64,000 nt of DNA, taken from contig OX621167.1 of the NCBI GenBank assembly GCA_951640195.1, positions 1,426,001 through 1,490,000 on the forward strand. The letters are read 5' to 3'. A model generated the notes under the pieces. That model was not told the DNA's origin. It was given only the letters and a program-made list of their open reading frames with translations, and ran no database searches. This stretch comes from Porpolomopsis calyptriformis (taxonomy: Eukaryota; Basidiomycota; Agaricomycetes; Agaricales; Hygrophoraceae). Positions within the stretch are counted from its first letter, which is position 1; every line of letters begins with the position of its first letter. A program made the translations under genes and the position numbers. Shown one piece after another: positions 60,292 to 64,000 of this stretch.

Positions 60292-61972
60292 ATGTCCGCA
60301 CCTCCCGCTCGCAAGTTAAATGCTCGTCGCGGTTCGGTGACAGCCTCAGACCCATGGGGAGCTCATTCACAGCTAAACTTGAATCCCAACCGGTCATCGT
60401 CGAGCACGCTCACTATCGTCCGCGTCCTTCCTCCTCAATCTGCTCAAGAACAGTACTCCTCACCGATCCAGCGTCGCTATAGCAGTCACCGACGCTTAGG
60501 AAGCTATCCCTCTAGTGCCTCCAACCAGGACCCCGCTCGTCTCAGCTTTGCCTTTTCATCTTTTGGCACCACGCAGGCCAGTGGTGGTCCCGCAAATTCT
60601 CATCCACCAGGTCCCCCTTCACCTCATATTCGCCCTTCTTCGCCGAATCAGCGACAGGGATCATACCTTAAGCCTCGCCTGACACCAGACCAGCTCCTCG
60701 AACTCGCCCGTCAATCCACTAGCCCATCCTTCCGCTCGCACAATGACGCCCCCCATTCACCGGTTCTCCCTCCCCGATCTCATTCCCCACTGAATCCTCA
60801 GGCATCGGGTACATCTTCTGTCATCGCTCCAGCCACATTCACGCCTCTCCCACCATCTATCTATCTGCCCTTCATCGACCGCCCATCGGAGGTAGCCTCC
60901 CTCATTTCTTCTCCTCCCTCCGCCAAACTTTTCTCTCTACTGGCTCAAACGTTCCCCCCAAACTCTATTAGCAGCGAGCCTGACTTCTCGACTGATCCTA
61001 CAACTTGGTCATTCGCTCAACTCACGGCTTGGCTCACCCAGGTAAACAGAGAAGCAGCCCCGGACGCTCTCTGGGTCCTCAATGCACGCAGGTGCATCCT
61101 CTCTCGCAGCGAGCTTATCTGGGAGCGTGTAAAAGGTGCACTTGGCATCCCACCTGAGCTAGATAATGAGACGTTGCTATCTGGTGACGATGATGTCTTT
61201 GAGAGCGAGAGCGATACCAGTAGCAACCCTGGGTTTGCGGAGAAGATGGGCGGCGGAGGTGGAACTTGGTACGACTGGGACGTTGTAGCCAATTCCCCAA
61301 TTGCCGAGCACTCTTCCCCTCCCCGCTCTGCTACCCCCTTCGACCAGAGCGGTCCACACTTATCTCCCCCATCCGGACTGACGATTTCTCCCGTCGTCGC
61401 TCCCCACCCTGCCCAGACAACGTCAACCACGAGCTTACCTCCGCTTTCTCTCCCTTCTGCACTCGCGCAAGACATTGGACTCCAGGAGATCTCAGAAGAT
61501 GTAGAAGAGAACGAGGACGCGTCTCCCTCTGACGTCAATGCTGATGCCCCCAATGCTGGCCAGGATAATCCACAACCGCAGATCCATGGTTTACGCATCA
61601 GTACTGCACCGTTTCCTTCTTCGCTATTGCACTCCCCGACCACGCCGCCGACGTTCTCAGACCTAGTATTTTCGCGCCATCCAGACATTTCATCTTCTGC
61701 GCTGTCCTCGCGTAGTGGGAGTTTCTCATCACTCGCAGGACGTCGCTCGATGTCGTTTGGGGGCCGGAGCGGATCTGCGTTCGGTCAGAGGAGGACTGAA
61801 AGGCGGGCGAACTCGGTCGTTGAGAGGGGGGCAGGTAATCCTTTATTTCCGGGTAGCTTTGCGCAGTTGGGAGACGAGTAAGTACTTTCTTTGATTACTC
61901 GGGTCGCCCAAGTTAACGGGGTTTTGTAGTACCCCATTTATACATGCACCCACATTACCCAAAGCGGTGTGA
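60292..61972 (+). CDS. Unknown S/P-rich protein
   Basis: Exon 1 is 60292-61877 and exon 2 is 61930-61972, with a GTAAGT...TAG intron of 52 nt; without it the frame stops at 61881. About 540 residues, mostly disordered and rich in S, P and T. A central ordered patch (residues about 190-300) has FSLLAQTFPPNS, WSFAQLTAWL and WVLNARRCILSRSELIWERVKGALGIP, which looks like a small helical domain. The C-terminal segment NPLFPGSFAQLGD is followed by a short tail. I recognise no family. Its first codons are duplicated at 51983. Confidence 0.8.
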
Positions 61973-62325
61973 AATTCGGACGGACATCTGCAAGTGTAGG
62001 ACGTCCCGCTGGGATCAGTTTTGTCATGTCTTGCGTTGGTGGGCCTAGAAGACGGAGTGTTATACGAGACTTGGCGCCGAAGTGGATTATTGAATGTACA
62101 AGAACCGAGTCGTCTTTTCAAAACAACCTGGGCGAGGTTTCTTTTTCTCGTTTCTCATTAAACAGTTGTATTTTATACCACTTCATGATATCAACCTGGA
62201 TCCGATTACCATAGGGAAGTTGCGCAGGGTCAGAGGCACCAATGGACTGGGGGACTTGTTTTCGGTCTTGTTCAAACTGACGATCAAGTGGTGCAACAAG
62301 TGATCACATTACAAGGGAAGAGAAT
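61973..62325. other. Intergenic between convergent genes, nothing recognised
   Basis: It holds the 3' ends of the unknown gene and eL43. No conserved coding or repeat is seen. Confidence 0.4.
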
Positions 62326-62857
62326 CTATGCCTCAGTGAGTTCACGTAACCGACGGACGGTGCTAACAGAGCCATTAGTGCCATACTGGAGGCAACCCGA
62401 ACCAAGGACGTACCTTCGAACGGTCGCAGCGGCTGTCGTCGACACCGTCCATGCACCGCCCGCAATAGCCTTTCTACACGAGCTGCAGTTCCAAATGCCA
62501 ACGGCTGTACGCTTAACGGAATCCTGGTATGGGTCCACGATAAGGTCATAGACAGGCTGGTAAAAATACGAAGACTTGCTTTGCCACAAAAGGTACATGT
62601 GTACCGCGCATGTTGCGAAATTTCCATCTAAGCCACAAATGAGTGCACTCACAGACATCAGTGAGGACACTACGCACTTTTTTGACCTGCTTCCTCAGGG
62701 AGGCCCCGTATCGCTATGAAAACATTGAGAAGGTGTGAGATCATTGATGGCTGTCCTCACAGTGCCGTATTTCCCTGTGATTCCGACTTTTCTGGTGCGC
62801 TTTGTCTAAGCAATGTCAGCACATACTTCAATGCAATGAAACACCACCGCTCACCAT
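62326..62857 (-). CDS. 60S ribosomal protein eL43 (L37A)
   Basis: This is a zinc-binding protein of the large ribosomal subunit. Exon 1 carries only the ATG (62857-62855), followed by GTGAGC. Later exons read [43 protein letters not shown] and [23 protein letters not shown], ending RRLRELTEA at stop 62326. The four cysteines of the C-x2-C...C-x2-C finger (CTFC, CSSC) are kept. The intron between CTFCGK and DSVKR (62579-62524) uses a GC donor, AAA|GCAAGT. Length and sequence fit the very conserved family. TRM82 starts 92 bp away divergently. Confidence 0.95.
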
Positions 62858-62949
62858 CGTGAAGATATCAGCGTTGTTGGACACGGTTTGAAGGTGAAGA
62901 ACTGTACAGGTTTTACAAGCCACTCATATTATCACGTGATGACAGGCCA

Positions 62950-64000
62950 ATGTCTGTTTTCCCTCATTCACGGTTGTGGATCACACCGTTGAGGACGGTC
63001 GTCATCTCTGGACCTCACATCCAAGTCTTGAATACGCCGTGCGTATTCTTATTTATTTTACTGTGAAATGTCCGTCTGCACGGGAACAGAACTGGCGATC
63101 TTCTCTCCTCAACTGCTCTTTGGCAAGCTCACGAAGGAGATGCATTGCTCAAGTCTGGACCTGTTCGCTGTGCCGCCACAGACAAGTCGCATAGTTGTCT
63201 TGCTACAGCCGGAAATGACAAGCTTTTGAAAGTGTGGCAATTGGATCCGTTGAAACTTCTGAGTCAAAGGTCCGCCACTCAACACCATGCATCTCATCCT
63301 CCAACGCGTGTTTTTCACAAGGGAACTACCAAAAAGACCTACGGCAATTCAGTTCACACACGATGCGCAGACCATCCTTGTTTCCGATAAATTTGGTGAC
63401 GTGTTCAGGTAATCGGCGAGCCCCGTGGTTCACCGTCAATCCTGTTGACGTGCCCTCTATTCAGTTATTCTCTTCGCCCTCAAGATACTACAAATCAGAG
63501 CCAGAATGAATTCTCGTCTCACGAGAACCCATCCGGAGGACAGCTCGTCCTTGGTCACGTATCTGTGCTCACGACTTTCCTCCTCACTCGCGACGAACGG
63601 TATATAATTACAGCTGACAGAGACGAACATATCCGAATTAGCTGGTTTCCTCAAGGGCACATCATCGAGAGATACTGTTTTGGGCATGAGAGGTTTGCAT
63701 TCCGACGATGCTGCGGTACATTGGCTCTTTTAACAGGCGGTGCTAGATATATCTCCGCAATTCACACACCCTCTTTCTCTCCGTCCTTACTTGTCTCGGG
63801 CGGTGGTGACCCGATGCTCAAATTTTGGGATTGGACTACGGGAACCCTCATCCATGAAATCGAGATCCTCTCCACAGTTGAGCCTTACATCAAGATGACA
63901 GCTCCTAAGAGGAGGCGAGGCGGTGAAGATGAGGGATTCTGTGCACCTCGACGAGTAGGTAGACGAAAAGAGAAAGGCGAGAACAGCAAAGAGGACAGTG
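62950..64000 (+). CDS. TRM82: TRM82, tRNA m7G46 methyltransferase WD40 subunit (5' part)
   Basis: Trm82/WDR4 holds the catalytic Trm8 in the complex that makes m7G46 in tRNA. Exon 1 (62950 to about 63039) ends with ISGPHIQVLNT. The next starts near 63091 with RTGDLLSSTALWQAHEGDA and has CAATDKSHSCLATAGNDKLLKVW. Then ELPKRPTAIQFTHDAQTILVSDKFGDVF near 63325, DERYIITADRDEHIRISWFPQ near 63590 and SPSLLVSGGGDPMLKFWDW near 63780. These are family-typical WD repeats. Introns are short GT-AG. The gene runs past the window end. Confidence 0.92.

Overview
The window looks like nuclear DNA of a filamentous fungus, most likely an agaricomycete-type basidiomycete. Genes are dense and on both strands, and almost every one is cut by many 48-65 nt introns. 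The set includes a multi-exon S10 carboxypeptidase with an anchored tail, a PL14-type lyase, a TPR/CHAT protein and chromodomain Ty3/gypsy elements. No tRNA, rRNA or CRISPR array was seen. Exon borders were read by eye from splice motifs and frame continuity.

Region 1 (1-18.8 kb) is a transposon island. Element A is a plus-strand Ty3/gypsy chromovirus running from before the window to 15294. It has gag, a stop-riddled pol, an intact extra ORF after integrase, and 399-bp LTRs. A second gypsy element, B (3592-12352, minus strand), is inserted in A's RNase H domain with a 5-bp duplication. B has 1710-bp LTRs. Each LTR carries, antisense to the element, a compact gene with TATA box, three exons and AATAAA. 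Downstream are an F-box gene relic split by a solo A-family LTR, a decayed multi-exon gene and a MITE-like repeat.

Region 2 (19-47.3 kb) is conserved housekeeping DNA: serine carboxypeptidase / holocytochrome c synthase, PIG-X / TIM44, a WD40 protein, TFIP11-like splicing factor / sugar transporter, dihydroxyacetone kinase / USP deubiquitinase, CCZ1, a PL14-like lyase, ZIP transporter and ZNHIT2-like protein. Slashes mark divergent pairs. Two pairs here have only 25-28 bp between start codons.

Region 3 (47.3-62 kb) holds a broken tandem duplication of the unit DBP9 - glycerol kinase - unknown gene. The first copy keeps DBP9 but has a wrecked glycerol kinase, interrupted by a chimeric gene with an acetate-transporter tail. 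The second copy keeps glycerol kinase and the unknown gene but only a DBP9 relic. Between them are a CHAT pseudogene and a PD-(D/E)XK-like gene.

Region 4 (62-64 kb) holds ribosomal protein eL43 and the start of TRM82, transcribed divergently. Transition-type decay, much of it at CpG, marks the mobile and duplicated DNA, whereas most of the housekeeping genes read open.
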